Source: Bog-756 sp963839925 (GTDB taxonomy: Bacteria > Actinomycetota > Acidimicrobiia > Acidimicrobiales > RAAP-2). From it: 64,000 bases of DNA. Positions 23,983 through 33,538 of the stretch are shown piece by piece. A program made the position numbers and the translations under genes. The notes beneath the pieces are model-generated. The model was not told the DNA's origin. It did no database searches and was given only the letters and a program-made list of their open reading frames with translations. The stretch covers positions 992,001-1,056,000 of the forward strand of contig CAWIWV010000002.1 of assembly GCA_963839925.1 (NCBI GenBank), written 5' to 3'. Position 1 is the stretch's first letter; each line of letters starts with the position of its first letter.

Positions 23983-25634
23983 CTACCGATCGAGGAGGTT
24001 GAGCCTCCCCTGGCGTTCGAACTCCTTGCGGAGGCTCTGCTTGTCGCTCTCGGTCAGCGGCAGGTACTCGTCGCTCCGACCCACCCGGTGCCAGACCGGA
24101 TCGGCGACTCCCCATCCCGCGTCGCGCAGTGGGCGCTTGTCGATCTTGTCGGTGGCGGTCACCGGTAGCGACGCCACGATCCGTACGAACCGGGGTGCCC
24201 ACTTGGTGCCGAGGTCCGGCTGCTCGGCGAGGAAGGAGGCAAAGGCCACCGGGTCGAAGGTACGACCTGGTTCGAGCTCCAACGCCGCCATCACCTGGTC
24301 ACCGGTCTTCGGGTCGGGGACCGCGAACACCGCCACCCCCCGGACGTCTCCAAACCGCCCGAGGATCCGTTCGACCGGAGCGGCGGCAAAGTTCTCGCTG
24401 TCCACCCGGAGCCAGTCCCCGGTGCGCCCGGCGAAGTAGAAGATCCCCTGGTCGTCGCGGTAGGCGAGATCGCCCGACCAGTACCAGCCGTTGCGGGACC
24501 GCTCGGCCTCTGCGTCGGGGTTGTTGTAGTAGCCCTCGAAGTTGGAGAGGGTCGATCGCCCGACCAGTTCTCCGATGCACTCCGACGAGTTGGTCAATCG
24601 GCCTTCCTCGTCGAACCGTGCCGGCGGGCACTCGCGGCCGGAGGGGTCGACGACCGCGACGTCATCCTGTTCACGGGCTCGACCGAGCGCGCCGGGCCGG
24701 CTCTTGCCGACCGGCTGCAGGATGATCGCGTTCTCGCTCGACCCGTATCCCTCGAAGAGCGGGACACCGAACCGTCTGGTGAACTCGGCCTTGTCCGGTG
24801 CGGAGGTCTCCGGGCCGAGTACGAAACGGAGTCGATGGTCCCGGTCGTGCTCGGTCGGAGGAGTGGCAATCAGGTGGGAGATCGCCCGCCCGACCGTGTT
24901 GAAGTAGGTCGCTCCCGAACTGCGGACGTCACCGAGCAGGTTGGAGGCCGAGAAACGACGGCGCAGGACCACGGTGGCTCCACTGGCCCATGCGGGAAAC
25001 ACCGCGGCGAACAGCGCGTTGCCGTGGAAGAGCGGCATCGCCGAGTAGATGACGTCGTCACTGGTGAAGCCCATCGACGCGGTGGCGCGGTGGCGCGCCC
25101 CTGGGTCATCCGCACCGCCTTGGGGCCACCGGTCGAGCCGGAGGTGAAGATGAGGAGGTACAGGTCGTCAGGTCCGGGTGGGGGTGACGGAGGCTCGAAG
25201 CTGCCGGCGTGCTCGAGCAGTTCGGCATAGTCGTCCTGGTCGGCGACCAGCACCCGTCCTTCGTCGAGTCCGAGGTCGAGGCCGTCGAGCAGCCCGACCT
25301 GGGACGAGTCGGTGATGACCAGTTGGCAGTCGGTGGTCTTGATGTCGGTCGCCAGCTCCGCGCCGCGGCGGGTCGGGTTGATCCCCACCACGACCGCACC
25401 CGCCAGTGCGGCTCCGGCCAGCAGGAAGAGATACTCGGGCGTGTTCTCGAGGAGGACGCCCACATGGAACGGACCGTCCCGTCGGAGCTTCGTGAGCAGC
25501 GCCGCACGGCGCTTCGATTCGGCGACGGCCTCTCGCCACGACCACTCTTCTGACTCGAAGAGGATGCCGCGGTTGTCGTCGTCGGTCCGGAGTGCCACGA
25601 GTTCGGCGGCAGTGAGGATGCCGGTTCCGCTCAT
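23983..25634 (-). CDS. acyl-CoA ligase (FadD-type AMP-binding), frameshifted
   Basis: ANL-superfamily adenylating enzyme of about 550 residues that activates a carboxylic acid to its CoA thioester. The P-loop-like A3 motif LIFTSGSTGGPKAV is in the N-terminal frame; LFEGYGSSENAI (A5), WYWSGDLAYRDDQG (A7), FAGRTGDWLR (A8) and the catalytic Lys in TDKIDKRPLR (A10) are in the C-terminal frame. The frames switch around 25080-25105. Adding one base, most simply a C in the run at 25108-25111 on the plus strand, joins them through MTQG to MGFTSDDVI. Start ATG 25634 overlaps the upstream APH-like stop (ATGA). It is the last gene of the leftward catabolic operon. Confidence 0.83.
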
Positions 25635-26656
25635 CCGATCCGCTCCACCAGGAGGTCGAGCATCGGGTTGTCGTCGACGGGCATCATTTCGGGCTCGCCG
25701 GCATCGCGACGCAGGTACCCGATGCGGGTCAGGATGGCGGTGCTCTTCACCATGGCCAACGTCTCGTACCAATCGAGGTCGCAGACGGGTCGTCCCCAGT
25801 GCTCCTCGAACAGTGCGATGGTGCCGGCCCGGTCGGGGAACCCGTCGAGCCGTTCGCCGAACAGGCGCTCCATCGTCAGGCTCAGTCCGGTGAACCAGGC
25901 GAGATCGTGTTCCGGTGCGCCGACACTGGTCATGTCCCAGTCGAGGATCGAGCGGACCGCAAGGTCGTCGCCGATGATCGCGTTCTCGAAACGGACGTCA
26001 CCCCACAACAGTGCCGGCGCCGGTTCCCGAGCCGGCCGGTGGTCGCGGCACCAGGCGAGTGCTTCGGACAACGGGGCAGGGCCCGGCGACCCGCCGCTCG
26101 ACCAGGTCAGGTACTCCTCCCAGAATCCGAGCTCAGCGGAGTTGTCCCTGCGGGGCACCTCGGTCGCCGGTCGGAAGTCGGCGGTGTGGATCGAAGCGAC
26201 CGTCGACACGAAGTTGGCATAGACCCGGCCCCGCTTGTCGAGGTCGAGCTCGCGGAGCCAGCGGTCGCGGTGGGCGAGCGCTCCGACGATGTGGCCGTCG
26301 ACCTTCTGCATCACCATGAACGGGGTGCCGATCCAGGAGGGGTCGGTCTCGACGTCCGGATCAGGAACCGGAACTCCGACCTCTGCTGCGGCGAGCTGGG
26401 CCTGGAGCTGGGGAACCAGGTCGTACTGGGGGAAGGTACCGGCGCCGACCGGTGGCATCCGGAGAACCAGCGGATCGCACCGGGTGGTCGCGCCGTCCGA
26501 CCAGGTCGCGTCGACGAGAACAGTGTCGCTCGAGTAGCCCGCGGAGGGACGGACAACCTCCGACAGGGTGAGCGTCTCCGCTCCGTACCGTTCGGTGAGC
26601 CAGCGGGTCAGGCCGGCGACCAGGGTCGCGTCGTCGCGTTGCAACCCGGCCGTCAT
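25631..26656 (-). CDS. aminoglycoside-phosphotransferase-like protein (APH fold, acyl-CoA metabolism type)
   Basis: 341 residues. Kinase-fold blocks are VLRMPPVGAG near the N-terminus, PFMVMQKVDGHIVG near residue 110, the catalytic loop LLWGDVRFENAII near 228 and ILDWDMTSVGAPEHDLAW (metal-binding DW). The catalytic loop has Trp in place of the usual His of HGD, as in the ACAD10/FadE36-like actinobacterial group found beside acyl-CoA dehydrogenases and ligases. Those proteins are thought to phosphorylate hydroxylated acyl substrates rather than antibiotics. ATG 26656 is preferred over upstream in-frame starts that overlap the E1 gene. It is coupled to the ligase gene by a four-base overlap. 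Confidence 0.82.
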   Translation of the reverse strand: MTAGLQRDDATLVAGLTRWLTERYGAETLTLSEVVRPSAGYSSDTVLVDATWSDGATTRCDPLVLRMPPVGAGTFPQYDLVPQLQAQLAAAEVGVPVPDPDVETDPSWIGTPFMVMQKVDGHIVGALAHRDRWLRELDLDKRGRVYANFVSTVASIHTADFRPATEVPRRDNSAELGFWEEYLTWSSGGSPGPAPLSEALAWCRDHRPAREPAPALLWGDVRFENAIIGDDLAVRSILDWDMTSVGAPEHDLAWFTGLSLTMERLFGERLDGFPDRAGTIALFEEHWGRPVCDLDWYETLAMVKSTAILTRIGYLRRDAGEPEMMPVDDNPMLDLLVERIG

Positions 26657-26690
26657 CTCGGACTCCCGACCTTCCGGCAACCGGCCGACG

Positions 26691-28719
26691 TCACTGGCCG
26701 GTGGTGGAACGGATGGCGTCGACGAGCCCGGCAGCGGAGGGCATGACCGCTGCTTCGAGCACCGCGGCGGAGCCGATGGGCGCGAACTCGGCACCGACCC
26801 GTCGCACCGGCGCTTCGAGCTCACCGAACAGCTCGTCGTTGATCAGGCCGGCCACCTCGGCGCCGAAGCCGGCAAACCGGGTGGCGTGGTGGGCGACCAC
26901 CGCTCGGTGCGTCTTGGCAACCGAGGCGAGGACCGTCGTCGAATCGAGAGGAACCAGGCTGCGCAGGTCCACCACCTCGACGTCGATCCCTTCGCTCGAA
27001 AGAGTCTCGGCAGCTGCCAGCGCATCCCGCACCGAGCGGCCGTAGGTCACGACGGTGACGTCGGTTCCCGGTCGCTTCACGTCCGCAACTCCGAGAGGTA
27101 TCCGGAACTCGCCGTCGGGCACCGGGCCCACCGTGCCGTAGAGCGCGACGTTCTCGACGAGCACGCAGGGATCGTCGTCGAAGATGCAGGAGGTGAGCAG
27201 ACCCTTGGCATCGGCCGGCGTGCTGGGGACGGCGACCTTCAACCCGGGGATGTGCGCAAGCCAGGTCTCGAGGGTCTGGGAGTGGGTCGCGCCGGATCCG
27301 ATTCCTCCGAACACCGCGGTGCGCAGGGTCATCGGGATCTGCAGCAGCCCGCCGGACATGAAGCGTGCCTTCGCCGCATGGTTGACCAGTTGATCGAGGG
27401 CGATGCTGATGAAGTCCATGATCATGACCTCTGCGACCGGTCGCAGTCCGGCCGCGGCGGCTCCGACCGCGGCGCCGACGATCGCCGCCTCCGAGATCGG
27501 CGTGTCGCGGACCCGGTCGGCGCCGAAGGTGGTCGACAGGCCCTTGCTGATCTGCGAGATGCCGCCACCGGGGTCTGCCAGGTCCTCCCCGATGAGGAAG
27601 ACCGAGGGGTCGGCGGCGAGCGCTTCTGCGAGGGCGCGGTTCAATGCGTCACGCATACTCAGGTCGGTGGTCGCAGCGCCGGCCGGCGGGGTCTGGGCCG
27701 TACCTGGTCCGTCGCTGTCGCCGCGCTCGCGTACCCGGTAGATGTCGATCGTCGCCTGGTGCGGATCGGGTGCTTCCGCCGCGAGGGCGGCGACGAAGGC
27801 GGCCTCCACCTCTTCGGTCGCACGACGTTCCGCGTCTGCGGCACCGGCCTCGTCGAGCACGCCTTCTTCGATGAGGTGGGACCGGTAGGCCGCGACCGGC
27901 TCCGCTGCCTTGGCCGCTTCCAGCTCCTCGGCCGGTACGTAGCGCATCGGATCGCCGAAGTAGTGACCCGACAGCCGGTAGGTCACGCACTCGAGGAGCG
28001 TCGGGCCCGCCCCGCTTCTCGCCCGCGAGACCGCGGCGTGGAGTGCCCGGTGGACCGCATCGGGATCGTTCCCGTCGACCTGCCCTCCGAAGATCCCGTA
28101 ACCCTGCGCTCTGAGGGCCGCGCTGGGGACGGGTTGGCCCTCCGAGGTAGGCGTCATCTCGGCATACCCGTTGTTCTGGCAGAGGAAGACGATCGGGAGC
28201 CGCCACAGCGACGCAAGGTTGACCGCTTCGTGGAACGAGCCGGTCCCCGTCGCACCGTCTCCGAAACTCGCCACCGTGACTCGACCGGTTCCCTGTAGCA
28301 CCGAGGCCAGTGCGACGCCGACACCGATCGGGATCCCCGAACCGACGATGCCGGTCGACAGGACGAGTCCCGACGGCGGATGAGCGATGTGCATCGCTCC
28401 GCCCTTGCCCTTGTTGACGCCGGTCCGTCGGGTGAGGATCTCCGCGACCAGCGGACCGAGCGGCACTCCCTTTGCGATCTGGTCGTGCAGGCCGCGGTAG
28501 GTGGTGATCAGTTGGTCGTCACTCTCCAACACGGCCCCGAGCGCGGCCGCGATGGCCTCCTGGCCGGTTGCTGGCCAGTAGGTGAACGCGGAATTCACCC
28601 GCACCGAGCCCGCGTCGCAGCCGCTGGTCGCAGGTCGAGATCAAGGTCATCGACTCGAACATCTGTCGCCGGGCGTTCTCGTCCGGTCCGGACTCCTTGC
28701 TCGTCTTCTCGCCGCTCAT
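26691..28719 (-). CDS. 2-oxoacid dehydrogenase E1, fused alpha and beta subunits (frameshifted near N-terminus)
   Basis: About 675 residues once repaired. The alpha part holds the ThDP motif GDGATGTGSFHEAVNLASLW through LCQNNGYAEM; the beta part, beginning near SMRDALNRALAEAL, has LIGEDLADPGGGISQISKG, TPISEAAIVGAAVGAAAAG and the C-terminal transketolase region. Acetoin-, pyruvate- or branched-chain-type E1 enzymes decarboxylate a 2-oxoacid and acylate a lipoyl domain. The first 45 residues (MFESMTLISTCDQRLRRGL) are in another frame. Removing one G at 28590-28591 gives GEFAFTYWPATGQEA, the expected reading. It shares its operon with a stand-alone lipoyl protein, but no E2 core or E3 gene is nearby. 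Confidence 0.82.
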
Positions 28720-30383
28720 GACCGGCTCCCCGCTCGCTGGTCGGCGCCGGTTGCGAAGGCGCCGGCATGGCTTCCCGCGAGGTGGCCCCAGACCATCGCC
28801 ATCCCGATCGAGGTTCCCCCGCCGTAGTAGGCGGGGCCGGCGGGGCTGGCCGTGACGTTGCCCGCACCGTAGAGGCCGGGGATGGGGTGGTCCCGCACGT
28901 GGACGACTCTCCCGTGCTCGTCGACCCTCGGTCCGCCCTTCGTCCCCACCGTACCGATATGAACCGGCAGGGCGTAGTAGGGGCCGACCTCGATGGTGCC
29001 GAGGTTCGGATGGGGGGCGCTCGGGTCACCGTGGAAGCGGTCATAGGCGCTCGCCCCTCGGCCGAAGTCGCGGTCCCGCTTGTCCCGCACCATGCCGTTC
29101 CATCGTCCGACGGTGTCGGCGAGCCCCACCGGGTCGATCCCGACCTTGGTGGCGAGTCCCTCGAGCGTCTCGTGCACGGCCAGCCACTCCGGATCGGGGT
29201 CTCCGGGGCGGACGTTGACCACCCCGTAGCGGCTCCGGTACTGCGCGTCGAAGACGACCCAGCACGGCAGGTGTCTCGTCGAGTACTCGTTGGCGTCGAA
29301 GGAGAAGAAGGCCTTCTGCATGTCGTTGTAGTTCGCAGCCTCGTTGACGAAGCGCTCACCGAACCGATTGACCATGATCGAGTGCGGCGCGGTCCGCTCG
29401 ATACCGACGAACCGGGACAGCGGTCGACCGTCGTACACCTCGCCGGGTATCGACGAGGCCGGATACCACCAGGCCTCGTTCATGTTGGCGATATCGGCGC
29501 CGACCTCCATCGCGAGCAGCAGCCCGTCGCCGACGTTTGCCGGCGGACTGTGCGGATGGGTCAGCGGTCCCGGAAGGAATCGCTTGGTCAGGTCCGCGTT
29601 CCACTCGTAGCCGCCGGACGCGAGGACGATCGTCGGGGCCTCGATCTCACGAGGGCGGCCCTCTTGCTCGACGACCAGCCCGGAGACCCGTCTGTCCCGC
29701 ATCACGATCTGCTGGGCTCTCGTCTCGAGGAGCGGCTCGATCCCGCGTGAGAGGCAGCCGCCGAGCAACGACCCGATGAGTGCCTGACCACAAGCGACCT
29801 GGCGCTCGGTCACCCGGCGTTGAACCTCTTCGGCGTCGAATCGCTCAGGGAAGTACGCAGGGCGCCAGTCGGCGGTCGCCTCCTGCAGGGTGATCGGCAG
29901 GCCGAGCACGGGTGGACGCCGGAGCTTCCCCGCCCAGGGACCGAGTTGGTCGGTGTCGAACAGCTTCGGCTCGAGCATCCTCCCCGACGACTTGGCCCCC
30001 TCCATCTCGGGGTGGTAGTCCGGCCAGGACATGGCCGACAGGCGCAGCGGGGTCGAGGCCTCGAGGCCGGCGATGATTCCCGGGCCCTCGTCGACGTACC
30101 GCTCGAGCAGGCTGGGGGCGGTGCGGCCGGCGGTCAGGCGCGCCATGTAGGCGAGGGCTTCCTCGCGGGTGTCCGCTCCGTCGCCGCGCTCGGCGAAGTG
30201 ATCGTTCTGCGGCATCCAGATCCCCCCACCGGACACCGCAGTGGTCCCCCCGACCGACGAGGTGCACTCGACCAGGAGGACGTGGGCGCCCGCGTCGTGG
30301 GCGGCGATCGCAGCGGTGAGCCCCGCCGCTCCGGTGCCGACGACGACGACGTCGACGGTTTCGCCAGAGAGATCCGAGTGCAT
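28716..30383 (-). CDS. FAD-dependent dehydrogenase, 3-ketosteroid delta-1-dehydrogenase/fumarate reductase-like
   Basis: 555 residues. The N-terminal dinucleotide fold VDVVVVGTGAAGLTAAIAAH and SSVGGTTAVSGGGIWMP are typical of the FAD_binding_2 family. The C-terminal FAD cap GLYGAGNVTASPAGPAYYGG then GTSIGMAMVWG resembles KstD-type ketosteroid dehydrogenases, which desaturate a ring next to a ketone. Length also agrees. The gene overlaps the E1 gene by four bases and follows the Rieske oxygenase by seven. A role in desaturating a cyclic or steroid-like substrate is inferred; fumarate-reductase-like activity is less likely because there is no haem domain. Confidence 0.82.
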   Translation of the reverse strand: MHSDLSGETVDVVVVGTGAAGLTAAIAAHDAGAHVLLVECTSSVGGTTAVSGGGIWMPQNDHFAERGDGADTREEALAYMARLTAGRTAPSLLERYVDEGPGIIAGLEASTPLRLSAMSWPDYHPEMEGAKSSGRMLEPKLFDTDQLGPWAGKLRRPPVLGLPITLQEATADWRPAYFPERFDAEEVQRRVTERQVACGQALIGSLLGGCLSRGIEPLLETRAQQIVMRDRRVSGLVVEQEGRPREIEAPTIVLASGGYEWNADLTKRFLPGPLTHPHSPPANVGDGLLLAMEVGADIANMNEAWWYPASSIPGEVYDGRPLSRFVGIERTAPHSIMVNRFGERFVNEAANYNDMQKAFFSFDANEYSTRHLPCWVVFDAQYRSRYGVVNVRPGDPDPEWLAVHETLEGLATKVGIDPVGLADTVGRWNGMVRDKRDRDFGRGASAYDRFHGDPSAPHPNLGTIEVGPYYALPVHIGTVGTKGGPRVDEHGRVVHVRDHPIPGLYGAGNVTASPAGPAYYGGGTSIGMAMVWGHLAGSHAGAFATGADQRAGSRS

Positions 30384-30390
30384 GGTCCGC

Positions 30391-31776
30391 TCAGGCGTCC
30401 GACGAACCCGCGAGGTACCGATCCAGCTCGCGGTGCATCGAGGCGATCCCCGACTCGTAGGTGTGGGACAGGCGCAGGCCTTCGAAGCTGAGGCTGTGCA
30501 GGCCCCGCTGTTGGCGCTCGATGTTCGAGAAGTCCTGCAACGGAATGCGTGGCCAGTGCTCGGTGTCGTCGGGCCCGTACGGTCCGCCCATCACCGGTCG
30601 GGGGAACTCGTCGCCGGCGGCGGGAATGGTGAGCGACCACAGCTCGAAGATGCACGACTCCGGGTCGTCCCCGTTCGGCCGAGACCGGTAGACCAGAGCG
30701 TTCCCGTACTGGGGGAGCACGAAGTAGTTGGGGAAGACGAAGAACATGCCGCCCCAACGGGCCAAGACTTCGGGATCCGGGGCAGGGAGTGGGATGCCGG
30801 CACCGTTCGCGTGCTCGTAGATCGCTTTGACGAACTCGGTGCCGAACGTGCTGCCTTCGGGAATGGTCCGCTGGCGCAAGCTCTCGGCGATCTGCACTTC
30901 ACGCGGGAGGGTCATCGCGTCCAGCCCGCTGCTCAACAGGCGCACCGACTCGATGATCGCCTCGACCTCGCCGACACCGACCCGCTGCCCCTTGCTGGCT
31001 TGGGCGTTCGGTCGGAGCTGGAAGCTCGAATGACCGCGGTCGTAGACCGAGTACACCAAGCTGTCCGGGTCGTAGCTCTCGGGGTGACCGAGGGTGAGCT
31101 GCGGGTGGGTCTGGGGGACGTGGTAGCCCTCCATGAACGCCTCTTGGGCGAGCTTCCAGTTGGCCTTCAGCTCGACCGCTTTCCACCATCGGACCCGCAT
31201 GTCGGCGAGGCCGAGTGGGTCGAGCAGGCTCGGGAGTGGATCGATCGCCTCCCGCAGTGGCGGCGCGTCAGGGTCCAGGTTGATCCACACGCAAGCTCCC
31301 CACACCTCGACCCGCGCCTGTTTGAGGCAGAGCTCTTCGGGCCGGAGGAGGTCGGGATCGAAGGTGTGGTCGCCGTAGACGAAGGTGCTGTCACCCTCGA
31401 GGTTCCACCGCCAGCCGTGGAACGGGCAGATGATCCGGCCGTTGGCGAAGCTCCCGGTCCCTTTGGCCAGCTCGGTGGCCCGATGGCGGCAGGCGTTGAA
31501 GTACGCCCGGACCTGCTGCTCGTCGACCCGCACCACCAACAGCGACTGGTCGCAGATGCGGAATTCGACGTAGTCGGCGGGTGTCGGGATCTCTTCGAGC
31601 CGGCAAGCCATCTGCCACACGTGTGGCCAGAGGTTGGTTCGCTCGAGGTCGGCGAACTCGCGGTCGAAGTAGCGCTCGCAAGGAACGAAGTCACCGGGTC
31701 CCATCGGGTGGGAAACCACCGGAGCGGCGCCGTTCGACCTCGAAGCCGGTACGGATCGCACCGTGGTGTCAGCCAT
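30391..31776 (-). CDS. Rieske non-haem iron oxygenase, large subunit
   Basis: 461 residues. The Rieske [2Fe-2S] site is CRHRATELAKGTG, 17 residues later CPFHGWRW (CxH and CxxH). The mononuclear iron site is NWKLAQEAFMEGYHVPQTHP with the two His, and a bridging Asp is nearby. The protein is of the aromatic-ring-hydroxylating or O-demethylase type and needs reductase and ferredoxin partners not encoded beside it. The following gene encodes an NTF2-fold protein like a small subunit. Hydroxylation or oxidative demethylation of a ring substrate is expected; the neighbouring formaldehyde and formate dehydrogenases make demethylation worth considering. Confidence 0.88.
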   Translation of the reverse strand: MADTTVRSVPASRSNGAAPVVSHPMGPGDFVPCERYFDREFADLERTNLWPHVWQMACRLEEIPTPADYVEFRICDQSLLVVRVDEQQVRAYFNACRHRATELAKGTGSFANGRIICPFHGWRWNLEGDSTFVYGDHTFDPDLLRPEELCLKQARVEVWGACVWINLDPDAPPLREAIDPLPSLLDPLGLADMRVRWWKAVELKANWKLAQEAFMEGYHVPQTHPQLTLGHPESYDPDSLVYSVYDRGHSSFQLRPNAQASKGQRVGVGEVEAIIESVRLLSSGLDAMTLPREVQIAESLRQRTIPEGSTFGTEFVKAIYEHANGAGIPLPAPDPEVLARWGGMFFVFPNYFVLPQYGNALVYRSRPNGDDPESCIFELWSLTIPAAGDEFPRPVMGGPYGPDDTEHWPRIPLQDFSNIERQQRGLHSLSFEGLRLSHTYESGIASMHRELDRYLAGSSDA

Positions 31777-32173
31777 CGGCGGTCCCGTCGGAGTCGCCGA
31801 GCATGGTGATGGTCCGTTCCTCGAACCGCCAGTGGGTGCCCTCGCGCACCAGCCGGTCGTGGTAGCGGCCGGCGGCGACGATCGTCGGCCCGGTCGGCGT
31901 GGGACGGACGAACAGGTAGTCGGTCGACGAAGCGGCTCGGTGCCCGTCGATGTCGACGATGGTGTTGCTGGTGATGTGCTTGCCGCGGCTGCCCGGCGGC
32001 AGCATCGCCTCCATCATCTTGCGGATCGGTTCGCGCCCGACCGTCGCATTGCCTGCGACCACGAAGCGGCCGTCCTCGGTGAACAGCTCGGACCACACGT
32101 CGAATCGACCGTCGTCGCAGCGCTGGCTGTACTCGGAGATGGTCCGCCTGATCCCGTCCTCGTCCTCCCCCAC
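31769..32173 (-). CDS. SnoaL/NTF2-like protein
   Basis: 134 residues with the NTF2 cone fold pattern: an N-terminal helix pair (IRRTISEYSQRCDDGRFDVWSELF) followed by FTEDGRFVV, AGRYHDRLVREGTHWRFEERTI strands. Such proteins act as small subunits of ring-hydroxylating oxygenases or as isomerases and dehydratases. It overlaps the Rieske gene by eight bases, so a structural partnership with the oxygenase is plausible. No catalytic residue can be named with confidence. Confidence 0.78.
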   Translation of the reverse strand: MGEDEDGIRRTISEYSQRCDDGRFDVWSELFTEDGRFVVAGNATVGREPIRKMMEAMLPPGSRGKHITSNTIVDIDGHRAASSTDYLFVRPTPTGPTIVAAGRYHDRLVREGTHWRFEERTITMLGDSDGTADG

Positions 32174-32272
32174 GACCTGCTCCCCTCGACGATCCCGCCT
32201 GCTCAGCTCCTGAGGTCGGTCGGCCGTCGTTCGGCGCTCATGTTAGATCCGGCCCCCGCCGGTCGCTGGAGG

Positions 32273-32506
32273 TCAGCAGAGCTCTCCGATGACCTCACCG
32301 ACCGGATAGGTCGTCCCCTCCTGACCGATGCGGCGGAGGACGCCTGCAACGGGCGCGGTGATCTCGCTTTCGACCTTGTCGGTCTCCAAGAGGTACATCG
32401 GTTGGTCCTGTAGGACCTCGGCGCCGTCGCCGACGAGCCACTGCGACAGGGTTGCCTCGACCATCTCCATGCCGAGCTTCGGAATGCGGATCTCGATCGT
32501 CTTCAC
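32273..32506 (-). CDS. stand-alone lipoyl/biotinyl domain protein
   Basis: 77 residues forming one complete lipoyl domain: IRIPKLGMEMVEATLSQWLV, then the hairpin LETDKVESEITAP with the Lys that is lipoylated, and a C-terminal YPVGEVIGEL. The Glu-Thr-Asp-Lys turn matches E2 lipoyl domains of 2-oxoacid dehydrogenases. There is no E1/E3-binding or acyltransferase domain, so it would carry an acyl group like a glycine-cleavage H protein. It is the first gene of the leftward operon that contains a fused E1, its probable partner. A 99-base gap separates it from the SnoaL-like gene. Confidence 0.85.
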   Translation of the reverse strand: MKTIEIRIPKLGMEMVEATLSQWLVGDGAEVLQDQPMYLLETDKVESEITAPVAGVLRRIGQEGTTYPVGEVIGELC

Positions 32507-32577
32507 CCTTCGGATTGCTGGCCAACCTGCCGGACATGCGTCGCACGCTCCGACGTGTGCAGACTAGAGCGCCGCCA

Positions 32578-32593
32578 GTGACGCTGGCGTCAC
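32578..32593. promoter_or_regulatory. palindromic operator between the divergent catabolic units
   Basis: GTGACGC-TG-GCGTCAC is a perfect 7-2-7 inverted repeat, extended imperfectly by CCA and TGG on either side. It lies between the leftward lipoyl-to-ligase operon (start 32506) and the rightward enoyl-CoA hydratase gene (start 32629). It could bind a regulator shared by both; no regulator gene adjoins. Confidence 0.55.
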
Positions 32594-32628
32594 ACTGGAG
32601 ACCGAAGCCGACCAGGGGGAGCAAACAC

Positions 32629-33516
32629 GTGGAGATCCAAACGCTGGACACTGTTATCTATGAGAAGGACGGCCCGGTGGCCTGGATCACGCTCAACTAT
32701 CCGGAGAAGGCCAACATCCAGTCCTCTGCCCTGGTGTTCGATGTCGACAAGTGCCTCGACGACGCCGATCACGACTACGACATCAAGGTGGTGGTGCTGA
32801 AGGCCAACGGCCCCGGGTTCAGTGCCGGCCACGTGGTGACCGGCAGCCCCGGCACCGAGATGCACGAGATCGACGAGAGCACCGCGAAACTCGGCAGCCC
32901 GTGGAAAGGCCAGTGGGACATCTACGGGACGCCGGTGTTGAAACTCTGGGACTTCCCGAAGATCACCATCGCCCAGGTCCACGGCTACTGCCTCGGGGGA
33001 GGAACGATTTGGGGACTCCTCACCGACATGACCGTCGCCTCGGAAGACGCTTACTTCCAGTTCCCGGTGCTCCAGGGGATGGCCATGCCGACCATGGAGA
33101 CCGGTATCGAGCCCTGGCTGTTCATGAACTGGAAGCGGGCCGCCGAGTTCATGTACACCGCGCAGGAGCTCAGTGCGCAGGAGGCGAAGGAGCTTGGGCT
33201 GATCAACCGGGTCGTGCCCCTCGACCGGCTCGAAGACGAGGTCAACGAGCTCGCCTTCCACGTGGCGCAGGCCCCACTCACCACACTCATGGGCGCAAAG
33301 GCCAACATCAAGCGGGCCTGGGACCTGATGGGGATCCGGAACCACTTGCAGCAGTCGAACGACATCCTGACCGTCGCAACCCAGGCCACCGATGTGCAGC
33401 AGTACATCCGTGAGGCCTACTCGGAAGGTCTGCGGCCCCGGGACGCGGCAAAGCGGAACGCCGAACGGGCCAAGACACTGGCCGCGGAGTCGAAGGCTCG
33501 CCGCAGCGCGAACTGA
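32629..33516 (+). CDS. enoyl-CoA hydratase/isomerase family protein
   Basis: 295 residues, crotonase fold. GPVAWITLNYPEKAN near the N-terminus, ANGPGFSAGHVVTG as the first oxyanion-hole strand and QVHGYCLGGGTIWGLLTDM as the second are present. The two acidic catalytic residues of classical hydratases are not clearly in place, so hydrolase or isomerase activity remains possible. GTG 32629 is chosen because AGGGGGAGC lies nine bases upstream. It is followed 22 bases later by an SRPBCC gene and faces the leftward operon across a palindrome. A role in CoA-ester breakdown together with the ligase is likely. Confidence 0.85.
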   Translation: MEIQTLDTVIYEKDGPVAWITLNYPEKANIQSSALVFDVDKCLDDADHDYDIKVVVLKANGPGFSAGHVVTGSPGTEMHEIDESTAKLGSPWKGQWDIYGTPVLKLWDFPKITIAQVHGYCLGGGTIWGLLTDMTVASEDAYFQFPVLQGMAMPTMETGIEPWLFMNWKRAAEFMYTAQELSAQEAKELGLINRVVPLDRLEDEVNELAFHVAQAPLTTLMGAKANIKRAWDLMGIRNHLQQSNDILTVATQATDVQQYIREAYSEGLRPRDAAKRNAERAKTLAAESKARRSAN

Positions 33517-33538
33517 CCCGTCGTCGTATGGTGACCCC

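Noticed and set aside
25631..26656. Aminoglycoside resistance gene
   Set aside because: The catalytic loop has Trp instead of His, and the gene is embedded in a catabolic operon next to an acyl-CoA ligase.
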